Origin: Skermanella aerolata KACC 11604
GTDB lineage: Bacteria > Pseudomonadota > Alphaproteobacteria > Azospirillales > Azospirillaceae
Reading direction: 5' to 3'
Assembly (NCBI RefSeq): GCF_000936425.1
Contig: NZ_AVFK01000055.1
Location: 1-32,327 of the forward strand
Length of the DNA: 32,327 nt
Below the pieces are notes generated by a model. The model had not been told where the DNA came from and ran no database searches. It saw only the letters and a program-made list of their open reading frames with translations. Shown piece after piece: positions 24,156 to 31,878 of the stretch. The translations under genes were made by a program, and so were the position numbers. Numbering within the stretch: the first letter of the stretch is position 1; the number at the start of each line of letters is the position of its first letter.

Positions 24156-25977
24156 GCCCACCGACGACAAGGCGGCGGCCCGGTATCGCTCGGATTTCCT
24201 GGGGAGTGTTGAGAAGCCCTGGCGACCCAGTCCGCTCCCGGTCTCCGAAATTCCCGCTGCCCAGCAGGCGCTGGCCGCCTTCGACGCGTACCTGCGCCCG
24301 CAGGATTGGGAGGACAACGGCCGCGCCATGCGGGCGATCGCCGCTCTGCTGTCCTACTACCGCCAGCCTGACCGGGCGCCAGACCTGGAGGCCAGTGTCG
24401 CCGAGCAGTGGGGGGAGGATGTGGAGGATTATCCGCTATGGGCGGTTCAGGAGGCATGCAGGATCTGGCGCCGCGAACCTGACAACCGCCGAGGCCCCCA
24501 TCCGGGCGAATTCAGGGCGATATGCGAAGCCCTGGTCAGCAAGGCCCGCCAGCAGCGGGACCGTCTTCGGCGCTGCCTGGAGATGCCGCCCCTGCTGTCG
24601 GCGCCGATCCCCCTGACAGCCGAGGAGCGGACTGCCCTCGAAGAGCTCCGTAGATCCGAGCGCATGGCTGAGCTCGCCCGCTTCGAAGAGATAAAGGCCA
24701 ATCTTCTGGCGGAAGGCAAATGGCCTGGCAGGACTGCAGGCCCGGCACCGACTTGTGACACCACGCCGACCGATGACGCAAAGAACATCCACTGTCCCTC
24801 TGCCCTCACGCCGGCCGCATGCCGTATTTCCGGATCCGGCGAGGAGGCGTTTTCTCCCGGGATGCCCAATCCTGCCTGTCCCGAATCAGTCGGCGTTCCT
24901 GCATCGCCGGAGCAGCCGGCCGCCACCCAGGCCGAAGGAACGGCCAGTGGTCCCTGGACGTCGGACAGAACACCTGAAGTCACATTCTGCGGGGATGGCG
25001 GGATTGCAGAGCCGTCGGATCAGGCTTGCCTGACGCACCAGGGCTGGCTTGGCAAGCCGCCGCTTTCCAGGCAGCAGAGTCTTTACACCACGCAGACTTA
25101 TGAGAAGAAACCGCTCAAGCAGCATTTTGAATTTGCTGACACTCGCCGGATGCGCGGGGATCTGCATTCCCCATTCTCGGCGCGTCTCTTCGGAGATGAC
25201 GAGATTGACACGGGCTTGGCCTGGAAGGTCTGGCCGGCGGGCGATCTCCTGCCGCGTCAAGTAACATCAGGCGCCCTGCTTCCTGATTGGGTGAAGGAGC
25301 GCGGCGTTTCGGTTGCCGGTTCACCGCCTCCTGTGAAGCGACCAGAATCACGGTGGTCCTTCCGAGCATTATTACCGGGTCACCCGCCGATGGTCTGGCC
25401 CAGACCCGGGCTGCCAATATGCATTCGAGGCTGGCCGTTGCGCTCCAGCCTCAGTCGAAGGTGCCGTAGATGGAACCTGTCCAGTCCCGGTCGGAAAGCG
25501 GAAGCTCCGCCATCAGAATCTCCGGCTGAAGATTGCTTCCTTCAGGCATCAGCGGAAAACCGGCCATCCAAAGGGTGCGCCCCGATATTCCGGACTTTCG
25601 TCGACGGCGTCGGCAAGGGCAGGGCTGGCTTTGACCGCTTTCGGCCCGGAAGCATGTTCGGCAGTGCCGATTTCCGAATTGGCGACGGGCTGACGATTCG
25701 CAGGAGCAGGCGTCTTGACTTTGTTGGTATCCCCGGGCGGGATCAAGATGAAGTGGAATCGCGACCTCCTTGCAGAGACCAGGCTCGGATTGGCTGTCCC
25801 GCTGAGGTCGTGCGGCAGAGGGTGCGTCTGTTTTCATGCCGGAACACCGGATATGCCCGGGGTCGCTCTGGTTGGCGCAGGGCGGCCGGCAAACCGAATC
25901 TCCAGCATCTTCACCTGGAACAGGAATTGGGACAGATAACTCGCCACCTGGGACGGCGAATCCGTGTCGGCGCCTAA
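23986..25977 (+). CDS. Unknown plasmid protein with a chimeric C-terminus
   Basis: 663 aa from ATG 23986, which has GAGAGG 8-13 nt upstream and overlaps the previous gene by 170 nt in another frame; the frame is open from 23932. Residues about 70-220 (YLRPQDWEDNGRAMRAIAAL, LWAVQEACRIWRREPDNRRG, HPGEFRAICEALVSKARQQR) look like a conserved helical domain of plasmid or phage genes; I do not recognise a named family. From about residue 530 the frame runs directly into a decayed tnpB (VGKGRAGFDRFRPGSMFG matches the intact TnpB GKGGFPRFRAKSMF region), so the last ~130 residues are not native. The original C-terminus was probably lost when the element inserted and decayed. Confidence 0.55.
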   Translation: MPAPTSRMTVVPRLITATPDGQGAEMVRLPHVPARPALTPGLERRLRAESISLTSAEPTDDKAAARYRSDFLGSVEKPWRPSPLPVSEIPAAQQALAAFDAYLRPQDWEDNGRAMRAIAALLSYYRQPDRAPDLEASVAEQWGEDVEDYPLWAVQEACRIWRREPDNRRGPHPGEFRAICEALVSKARQQRDRLRRCLEMPPLLSAPIPLTAEERTALEELRRSERMAELARFEEIKANLLAEGKWPGRTAGPAPTCDTTPTDDAKNIHCPSALTPAACRISGSGEEAFSPGMPNPACPESVGVPASPEQPAATQAEGTASGPWTSDRTPEVTFCGDGGIAEPSDQACLTHQGWLGKPPLSRQQSLYTTQTYEKKPLKQHFEFADTRRMRGDLHSPFSARLFGDDEIDTGLAWKVWPAGDLLPRQVTSGALLPDWVKERGVSVAGSPPPVKRPESRWSFRALLPGHPPMVWPRPGLPICIRGWPLRSSLSRRCRRWNLSSPGRKAEAPPSESPAEDCFLQASAENRPSKGCAPIFRTFVDGVGKGRAGFDRFRPGSMFGSADFRIGDGLTIRRSRRLDFVGIPGRDQDEVESRPPCRDQARIGCPAEVVRQRVRLFSCRNTGYARGRSGWRRAAGKPNLQHLHLEQELGQITRHLGRRIRVGA

Positions 25978-26230
25978 GTGCCTCCAGGAAGCAACGTCGT
26001 CTTCAGCATGCTGTCGATGGGTGACCTGATGTAAAGTTCCGGGAGTACAGCTGCTGCGCACTGATGACGCCCAGGTATCGGCCAGGTGAAAGCCCGGTCC
26101 GAGGGCTGAGCGACCGCATTCATGACGACTCCGGGTGCAGCCGCCCTGAAAAGCGCGACGTTCACGCCACCAGGGTCACTCTTTATCAGGCATTGATGTG
26201 GGGGGAGGGTCTTGGAAGATGGACCCTAAA
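25590..26230 (+). pseudogene. Decayed tnpB related to the intact copy
   Basis: Pieces of a TnpB close to the one at 21895-23064 appear in order but in different frames: GMSFGSADF-type region near 25650 (SADFRIGDGLTIRRSRR), GGIKMKWNRDLL and SCGRGCVCFHAGTPD near 25740-25860, KQRRLQHAV near 26000, and MTPRYRPGESPVRGLSDRIH with KRDVHATRV near 26064-26180. The RuvC-I to RuvC-II part and the N-terminus are missing. Orientation is opposite to the intact copy. Confidence 0.75.
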
Positions 26231-26329
26231 GCGTCAAGCCAGCTGCCAATGCAGCATCACCTGCTTTAGAAGACGGCGCTATCAGGCAACGGAGCGTATA
26301 TGCGACTCAGCCGATTCGTGCTGATAAAA

Positions 26330-26920
26330 GCGGGCCGGCTTCAGCTTGAACCGTTTTGGGCTGAAAGCTGAAAGCTGTCTCTGAAAAAACGCCCCCGAAG
26401 ATGGGATATGATCCCGGATTTTAACCATTTGTAGCAAACCAGCCACATATAAGCAACTTCGTGACGCCGATCGCGTTTTAGGGCTTGAGGTTTTTTACCT
26501 ATATCGATATGATGTTTCATACAAAAGAGTTAACCATTACGCTGAAACTATCAGGTAGGAGCACAGCGATTGTTTTCCGCTTCTGCAAAGAAAATCTTGT
26601 GAATGAATTGTTAATACGTGCCTTCAGTTCCGCTTACAGCGAGAACAGTTCTATGAGTTTCCGTATAACAACTTTAGCAACATTGAGGACAGTTAACTTT
26701 TATTATGATTTTTCTTACTGTCTTGGCATTCGGAGAAAAAATAACTACTTCGTAAACAAAAAATTAGTAATTTCCCGATAAACCATCTAACGGCGCACGA
26801 AAGATTAACAACCATAGATAATAGCTGCGAGATTAAAGACAAATGCTAGACCTTAACTATGAGTAAACTCCTCAGGCAGAAAACCAGCTGGACGTTCAGG
26901 CTCACTGAAAGTCTGGTACC
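26330..26920. other. AT-rich spacer upstream of the S-layer-like gene
   Basis: No convincing gene. The stretch from about 26380 to 26870 is much AT-richer than the rest of the window. The 98-codon frame at 26485-26781 lacks a ribosome site and has composition typical of AT-rich noncoding DNA. The promoter of the gene at 27108 is expected near 26800-26880, but I cannot fix its boxes. Confidence 0.55.
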
Positions 26921-26921
26921 T

Positions 26922-27100
26922 CGTATGGATCTCCAAGGCGGCCTTTGTGGCGCCGCCTTCGACATCCATACGGCCAAACTGACCGTCGTATGGATCCCTG
27001 CCTCCCCCGCATCGGAGTCGACCGCGGGTGCGGGGGAGTGGAGATGAGGACCCTCCCCGGGTCCTTCCGGTAAAGCTTTACCAAACCTGTCTCTAAGAGG
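26922..27100 (+). promoter_or_regulatory. Highly structured 5' leader of the S-layer-like gene
   Basis: Consecutive dyads: CGTATGGAT (26922-26930) pairs with ATCCATACG (26964-26972), enclosing a second stem AAGGCGGC/GCCGCCTT (26935-26942 with 26952-26959). The same ATCCATACG can instead pair with a second CGTATGGAT at 26987-26995. Then come CTCCCCCGCA/TGCGGGGGAG (27002-27011 with 27029-27038), GGACCC/GGGTCC (27048-27053 with 27059-27064), and the perfect palindrome GGTAAAGCTTTACC (27069-27082). The ribosome site AAGAGG (27095-27100) follows. This may stabilise an abundant mRNA or control its translation. Confidence 0.7.
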
Positions 27101-27107
27101 CTCAATC

Positions 27108-30100
27108 GTGGCAACTTTCGACGATATCAAGTCCTACTACGTCAACATTCTCCAGCGCGATCCCTCTGATGACGAAGTCAACAGCTGGGCGGCGCCGGTG
27201 AACGCGGGCGCGCTGACTATCGACCAGGTTCGTCAGACGTTCATCAACTCGTCCGAAGCGCAGAACGTTGCCGGCGTGATCCGCGTCTACCAGGCAGCTT
27301 TCGGTCGCGTTCCTGATCAGGAAGGTCTGAAGAACTGGGTCAACTCCGGCCTGTCGATGGACCAGATTGCCGAGGGTTTCGTCAACTCCGAGGAGTTCAC
27401 CAACCGCTACGGCAGCAACAACGTCACCGAGGCGTTCGTCACCTCGCTGTACTTCCAGGTGCTGGGCCGCGCCCCGGACGCCGAGGGTCTGGCGAACTGG
27501 ACGAACTCCGGCCTGAGCGCCGCTCAGATCCTGGCCGGCTTCTCCGAGTCGCAGGAGTTCAAGAACTCCACCACTACCGCGGTTTCCACCTTCCTGGACA
27601 ACGCCGGTAAGGGTACTGAGGACTACTCGGGCAGCCTGAACGAATACAAGCCGGGTGGCGAAGAGCCGGAAAACGCTGGTCAGACGTTCACGCTGACGGC
27701 TGGCGTGGTCGGCGATGACTTCGTCGGTGACGCGGGTGACGACCAGTTCGTGGCCGCTTCGGTTGCCCGCCTGGGCGATGATGACGTCCTCGACGGCGGT
27801 GAAGGCAACGATACGCTGACGGCCAAGCTGTCCACTGCTGTCACCCCCAACCTGTCGTCCATCGAAACCCTGAACATTCAGGCAATTGGCGCGACCGCTG
27901 GTCTCAACGGCAGCCTGATTTCCGGCGCCAAGCAGCTGAACGTCACGGGTGGCGGCACGCTGACCTACACTGACGCCGAAGCCGGTCTGGCTGTTTCGCT
28001 CGCTGGTGATGCCACCTCTCTGACGATCGACCCCGCTGGTAACGACACCGACACTCAGGCGATCACGATTGACCTGCTGTCCGGCAAGCTGGGCACGATC
28101 AATGAAGGTGCCGGCCCGAGCGACTACGACCAGATCACTCTAGTGGCTTCTGGTGCCGAGAGCGTAGCCCTTGCCACCAGTGGCAACTTCGTGGGCACTG
28201 GCGAGAAGATCATCATCACTGGCGACAAGGAGCTGACCCTCAACGTCGCTGCCATCCAGATCGGTCAGGGCAGCAACTCCATCACTACCCCTGTTGCCGC
28301 CACCGAGGTGGTGATTGATGGTTCGGGCCACACCGGCATGCTGTCTCTGGACGTCGGCCTCCTGGCTCCAGACGGCACGCTCGACCTCTCCAAGGTCTCG
28401 GCTTTCGACGTGGTCCGCGCTGGCCTTGCTGGTTCGAACGTGATTTCCGGCCTGACGTCCGGCATGACGGTTCGTGCCGATGAAGCGACTGTTGCCAGCT
28501 TGACGGTCGCGGTCGATGGCACTTCGATGACTGACTCCATCACCGTCGAGCTGAACCATGCCACGGATGGCTCCAGCCTCAACATTGGCACGCTGACCAC
28601 CACTGGTATCGAGACTGTCCACGTCACTTCGTCGGGCAAGGACACCGAGACCTCGAAAGTCTCGAACTTGGTTAGCTCGATCGTCACGACTACCGACAAG
28701 AGCTCGCTGGTCATTGACGGCGATAAGCTGCTGACCGTCGGTTCGGTCGATAAGCAGTTCACGTCGATCGACGCTTCTGCTGCTGGTGCTGGCGTTGACC
28801 TGACGCTGGAAGCTGGTGGCGATGTTGCCTTCACAGGCAGCGCGGTTGCTGATCGCCTGGAACTTGATACTCTCAGCGATCTGAGCAAGCTCGATGTTCT
28901 GAAGGGCGGCGACGGTGTCGATACGCTGGCGATCTCGGATGTGATCGGGTCTGACTTCAATGCTGACCAGCGCGCAGCTGTCACCGGCTTCGAAGTACTT
29001 GAGTTTGAAGGCGTTCAGAACTTGACGGGCGCCGCATCAGTTGACCTGACCAAGCTCAGCGGTATCAATACTCTCTTCCTGAATGGCGCTTTGGGCAACG
29101 GTGCCGATGCTCTGACTATCAAGGCTAGTGACAGCTTTACTTTGAAGATGGGTGCCTCTACGGGCACTGCGGACAAGCTGGATATTCAGATTGCCGGCGC
29201 TGCGACTGGTGGTGTCAACAACACGGTCAATCTGCACCTGGTAGACGGTGGTACCTATACGAATGGTGGTCTCACGGTCGACAACGTCGAAAACCTGTCG
29301 ATCAAGATGCTCGGAGATGCTGCCGGCGTGGTCACACTGTCGGACATTGACGGTGCTCAGCTGCGGACGATCACGATCGCTGCAGGGAATACCGGAACGG
29401 AGCTGGATGGGAGTGCTACGGCTTCCGATAGCCTGACGATCACTGATGCCGAAAGCACTCTGATCGAGAAGGTCGATGCCTCCGCGGCGACTGGCGCGGT
29501 CACTATCACTGGCCTGAGCGACAACCTGATTGCGACCGGTGCTACCCTGATCGGTGGTTCGGGTGTGGATACCATTACTGGTGGCACGGGTGCCGATCAG
29601 ATCAGCGGCAACAAGGGCAATGACGTCCTTAAAGGCGGCGCTGCCAATGACGTTGTCGATGGCGGTGAGGGTGATGATGACCTTTATGGCGACGCCGGTG
29701 ATGACGCTGTCGACGGCGGCGAAGGTAACGACACCATTCATGGCGGTGCGGGCAACGACGAACTGACCGGCTGGAACGGTAGGGACACGTTTGTCTTCGA
29801 GAATAGTGCAGCCAATAACGGTGTTGATACCATCACTGAGTTCTCAGCTGGTAACGCCACCAACGCCGATGTTTTCAACTTCAATGCTTTCTTGGGCACA
29901 ACTCCTGTCACCGATGCCGCTAATCTGTCTCTGTCTCTGACTGCAGCGTCTAATAACGTCACTTTGGCGACTAAAAGCGTCTATGTGATGAAGCTGGACG
30001 CGGCTATCACGGACAAGGACTACGCCGGAGCCAATTTCGCCGACTTGTTCGGAACGGGAACTGGTAAGTTTGGCACCGCCTTCGCCGCTGATGCTGGAAA

Positions 30101-30263
30101 GGCTGTCATTGTGGTCCAGGGCTCCGATGTCACCAAGGCTTACATGGTGTCTGAGGCGGTCAATGCTGGTGCTGAGGCTGACAACAGCATCTCTACGGGT
30201 GATGTCAGCCTGGTCGGTGTGATCAACACGGTCGGCACTTATCACGAAAGCAACTTCGCCTAA
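27108..30263 (+). CDS. S-layer-like RTX protein with N-terminal DUF4214 repeats
   Basis: 1051 aa. Starts with GTG at 27108, AAGAGG 7 nt upstream. Residues 1-150 hold three DUF4214-type helical units (INSSEAQ; VYQAAFGRVPDQEGLKNWV; LYFQVLGRAPDAEGLANW). An RTX-like patch follows at about 202-240 (GDDDVLDGGEGNDTLTA). The long middle is Thr/Ser/Ala/Asp-rich beta structure without cysteine. Classical RTX repeats are at about 820-885 (DVVDGGEGDDDLYGDAGDD), with a C-terminal type I secretion region after GRDTFVFE. There is no Sec signal. Length, composition and order resemble Caulobacter S-layer protein RsaA (N-terminal anchoring part, RTX C-terminal part, type I export). A structured leader and a perfect terminator suggest a strong monocistronic gene. 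It could also be a non-lattice adhesin; no type I exporter is in the window. Confidence 0.82.
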   Translation: MATFDDIKSYYVNILQRDPSDDEVNSWAAPVNAGALTIDQVRQTFINSSEAQNVAGVIRVYQAAFGRVPDQEGLKNWVNSGLSMDQIAEGFVNSEEFTNRYGSNNVTEAFVTSLYFQVLGRAPDAEGLANWTNSGLSAAQILAGFSESQEFKNSTTTAVSTFLDNAGKGTEDYSGSLNEYKPGGEEPENAGQTFTLTAGVVGDDFVGDAGDDQFVAASVARLGDDDVLDGGEGNDTLTAKLSTAVTPNLSSIETLNIQAIGATAGLNGSLISGAKQLNVTGGGTLTYTDAEAGLAVSLAGDATSLTIDPAGNDTDTQAITIDLLSGKLGTINEGAGPSDYDQITLVASGAESVALATSGNFVGTGEKIIITGDKELTLNVAAIQIGQGSNSITTPVAATEVVIDGSGHTGMLSLDVGLLAPDGTLDLSKVSAFDVVRAGLAGSNVISGLTSGMTVRADEATVASLTVAVDGTSMTDSITVELNHATDGSSLNIGTLTTTGIETVHVTSSGKDTETSKVSNLVSSIVTTTDKSSLVIDGDKLLTVGSVDKQFTSIDASAAGAGVDLTLEAGGDVAFTGSAVADRLELDTLSDLSKLDVLKGGDGVDTLAISDVIGSDFNADQRAAVTGFEVLEFEGVQNLTGAASVDLTKLSGINTLFLNGALGNGADALTIKASDSFTLKMGASTGTADKLDIQIAGAATGGVNNTVNLHLVDGGTYTNGGLTVDNVENLSIKMLGDAAGVVTLSDIDGAQLRTITIAAGNTGTELDGSATASDSLTITDAESTLIEKVDASAATGAVTITGLSDNLIATGATLIGGSGVDTITGGTGADQISGNKGNDVLKGGAANDVVDGGEGDDDLYGDAGDDAVDGGEGNDTIHGGAGNDELTGWNGRDTFVFENSAANNGVDTITEFSAGNATNADVFNFNAFLGTTPVTDAANLSLSLTAASNNVTLATKSVYVMKLDAAITDKDYAGANFADLFGTGTGKFGTAFAADAGKAVIVVQGSDVTKAYMVSEAVNAGAEADNSISTGDVSLVGVINTVGTYHESNFA

Positions 30264-30324
30264 CATCCCTCCTGCGATACGGCTGCGTCCGTGGTCGTGT
30301 CACAGAGCAATCTGAGCAAAGTTG

Positions 30325-30360
30325 GGAGCTGATCCTTCGGGATCAGCTCCTTTCCTTTTT
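30325..30360 (+). terminator. Rho-independent terminator of the S-layer-like gene
   Basis: A perfect 11-bp stem GGAGCTGATCC / GGATCAGCTCC with a TTCG tetraloop, followed by TTTCCTTTTT. It lies 61 nt after the stop codon. Confidence 0.95.
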
Positions 30361-30389
30361 ATAGAAGCCCAATTTCGAGGCATGCCTTT

Positions 30390-30704
30390 ATGACCGCCGA
30401 GCCTCAATCCAGTGCCGCAAACGACATGGCCGAACTTCGCAGAGAAGCCGGCCTGTGGCTGAGGTCGCTCCGCAAGGACGCCGGTCTGTCGCAGCGTGCG
30501 CTCGCGGAGGCGGTCGGCCTCTACTACTACACGACCATCACCCAGATCGAGGCAGGCAAGCTCCGCATCCAGCCGGACCGCTACGAGGCGTTCGCTCAGG
30601 CACTGGGCGTTACCGACACCCAAACCTTCATCAAGCAGCTCATGAGCTACTACGACCCGGTCACGCACAAGGCGCTGTTCGGCGACAGCGAGCCTTCCGA
30701 ATAA
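30390..30704 (+). CDS. XRE-family helix-turn-helix regulator
   Basis: 104 aa. ATG 30390, with CGAGG about 9 nt upstream. The HTH is at residues about 25-75: WLRSLRKDAGLSQRALAEAV, then TTITQIEAGKLRIQPDRYEAFAQAL (quoted in parts: TTITQIEAGKLRIQPD, RYEAFAQALGV). The C-terminal tail is short and acidic, with no effector domain. It starts just after the S-layer terminator and precedes sapC by 54 nt, so it may control sapC, the S-layer-like gene, or both. No binding site was identified. Confidence 0.88.
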   Translation: MTAEPQSSAANDMAELRREAGLWLRSLRKDAGLSQRALAEAVGLYYYTTITQIEAGKLRIQPDRYEAFAQALGVTDTQTFIKQLMSYYDPVTHKALFGDSEPSE

Positions 30705-30758
30705 GAGTTCCAGCGCGTCAATCCGAGATACCAGCAGCATCTCAAACAGGATCCCCCC

Positions 30759-31559
30759 ATGCCTGAGTTCACCGCTGTCAGCCGCGAGCGTCATGCCGGC
30801 AAGGCGTGGCGCCATTACACGTCCTACAGCTTCACGGCCGATGACGCGGTGCTGCCGTTGGCTGCCTCCGAACTCGTCCAGGCGGTGATGGGCATGCCGG
30901 TTGCCTTCGTGCAGCAGGACGGCCGCTACGTCCTGATGGCCGTGCTGTCGCTGACGCCGGGCCGGAACCTGTTCGTGGCACCTGATGGCCGCTGGATGGG
31001 CGAGTACGTGCCGATGGTGCTGCGGGGTTATCCATTCCGGCTGTTGCGGCCCGAGGGCGCCGCGCAGAGCATCCTGTGCGTCGATGAGAGCAGCGGCCTG
31101 GTATTCGATGCCGGCCACAACGAGGCGTTCTTCACCGACGACGGCGTCCTTGCCGACACCCTGAAACAGGTGCTGACTTTCCTCGGTCACCTTGAGCGCA
31201 ATCACGCCGCCACCGATCTGGCTGTCGCGGCGCTGGTCGAGGCCGGCGTGATCGAGCCGTGGCCCCTGACGCTGAACAGCAGCAGCACGTACACTCCCGT
31301 GATCGGCCTTCACCGTATCGCCGAGGACCGGTTCAACGCGCTGGGCGATGACGCCGTGCTGACGCTGCGCCGGGCCGGCGCCCTGCCGATCGCCTACATG
31401 CAGATGCTGTCGATGCAGCAGACCAAGGTCCTCAAGCGACTGACCGAGATCCACGAACAGCATGCCCGGGCCGAGGCCGCCAAAGCCGAGGCTGCCAGGC
31501 TGGCGACGCTCAATGTCAACCTGGGGCTCCTGTCCGACGACATCCGCCTGGTGTTCTAG
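30759..31559 (+). CDS. sapC: SapC family protein
   Basis: 266 aa. ATG 30759, with AGGA about 8 nt upstream. SapC family (PF07277) signatures: a start rich in KAWRHYTSYSF, LPLAASELVQAVMGMPVAFV, SLTPGRNLFVAPDGRWMGEY, VPMVLRGYPFRLLRPEG and a C-terminal coiled segment around EIHEQHARAEAAKAEA. The name comes from Campylobacter, where sapC belongs to the S-layer locus; the biochemical role is not established. Proteobacterial homologues are often found near large RTX or S-layer proteins, and here it lies 0.5 kb after an S-layer-like gene. No signal peptide or membrane span is seen, so it may be cytoplasmic. Confidence 0.9.
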   Translation: MPEFTAVSRERHAGKAWRHYTSYSFTADDAVLPLAASELVQAVMGMPVAFVQQDGRYVLMAVLSLTPGRNLFVAPDGRWMGEYVPMVLRGYPFRLLRPEGAAQSILCVDESSGLVFDAGHNEAFFTDDGVLADTLKQVLTFLGHLERNHAATDLAVAALVEAGVIEPWPLTLNSSSTYTPVIGLHRIAEDRFNALGDDAVLTLRRAGALPIAYMQMLSMQQTKVLKRLTEIHEQHARAEAAKAEAARLATLNVNLGLLSDDIRLVF

Positions 31560-31599
31560 GAACGAGGGATGGGCGCTGCGGCTTCCCGCCAGTAGGAAA

Positions 31600-31878
31600 A
31601 TGACCATGATCAGGCTTATGACGGAGCACCCTTCCTCGGTCGGCGAGAGCTACCTGGAGCATCTGGTGTTCGCCACCAGCTTCGGCGCCAGCATGATCGT
31701 GGGCGGTCTGGCCTGCTGCGTTCACGGCGTCCTGCCGTTCCTCTGCACGTCCACCGGCAGCCGCACCGTCCTGGCGCTGCACGGATGCATCCGCTCCCGC
31801 GGCGGGCGCGGCGTTCCTCACTCCACTTCGCAGGAAGCTGGGACGACGTCGATCGTGGCAGCGGAGTACGTGATCTGA
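31600..31878 (+). CDS. DUF6356-like small membrane protein
   Basis: 92 aa from ATG 31600; the longer open frame back to 31462 overlaps sapC and is not needed. The first 70 residues match the pattern I know for DUF6356: TEHPSSVGESYLEHLVFAT, a hydrophobic span (about residues 20-48), then VLPFLCTSTGSRTVLALHG. One or two membrane-embedded helices are expected. Function unknown. Its TGA stop overlaps the next ATG by one base (TGATG), so the two genes are translationally coupled, and both probably belong to one operon with sapC. Confidence 0.72.
   Translation: MTMIRLMTEHPSSVGESYLEHLVFATSFGASMIVGGLACCVHGVLPFLCTSTGSRTVLALHGCIRSRGGRGVPHSTSQEAGTTSIVAAEYVI

Noticed and set aside
26485-26781. 98-codon plus-strand frame
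   Set aside because: No ribosome site, no recognisable domain, and a composition that follows from the AT-rich spacer.
30300-31607. 435-codon minus-strand frame
   Set aside because: Antisense to the XRE and sapC genes, which have clear family motifs.
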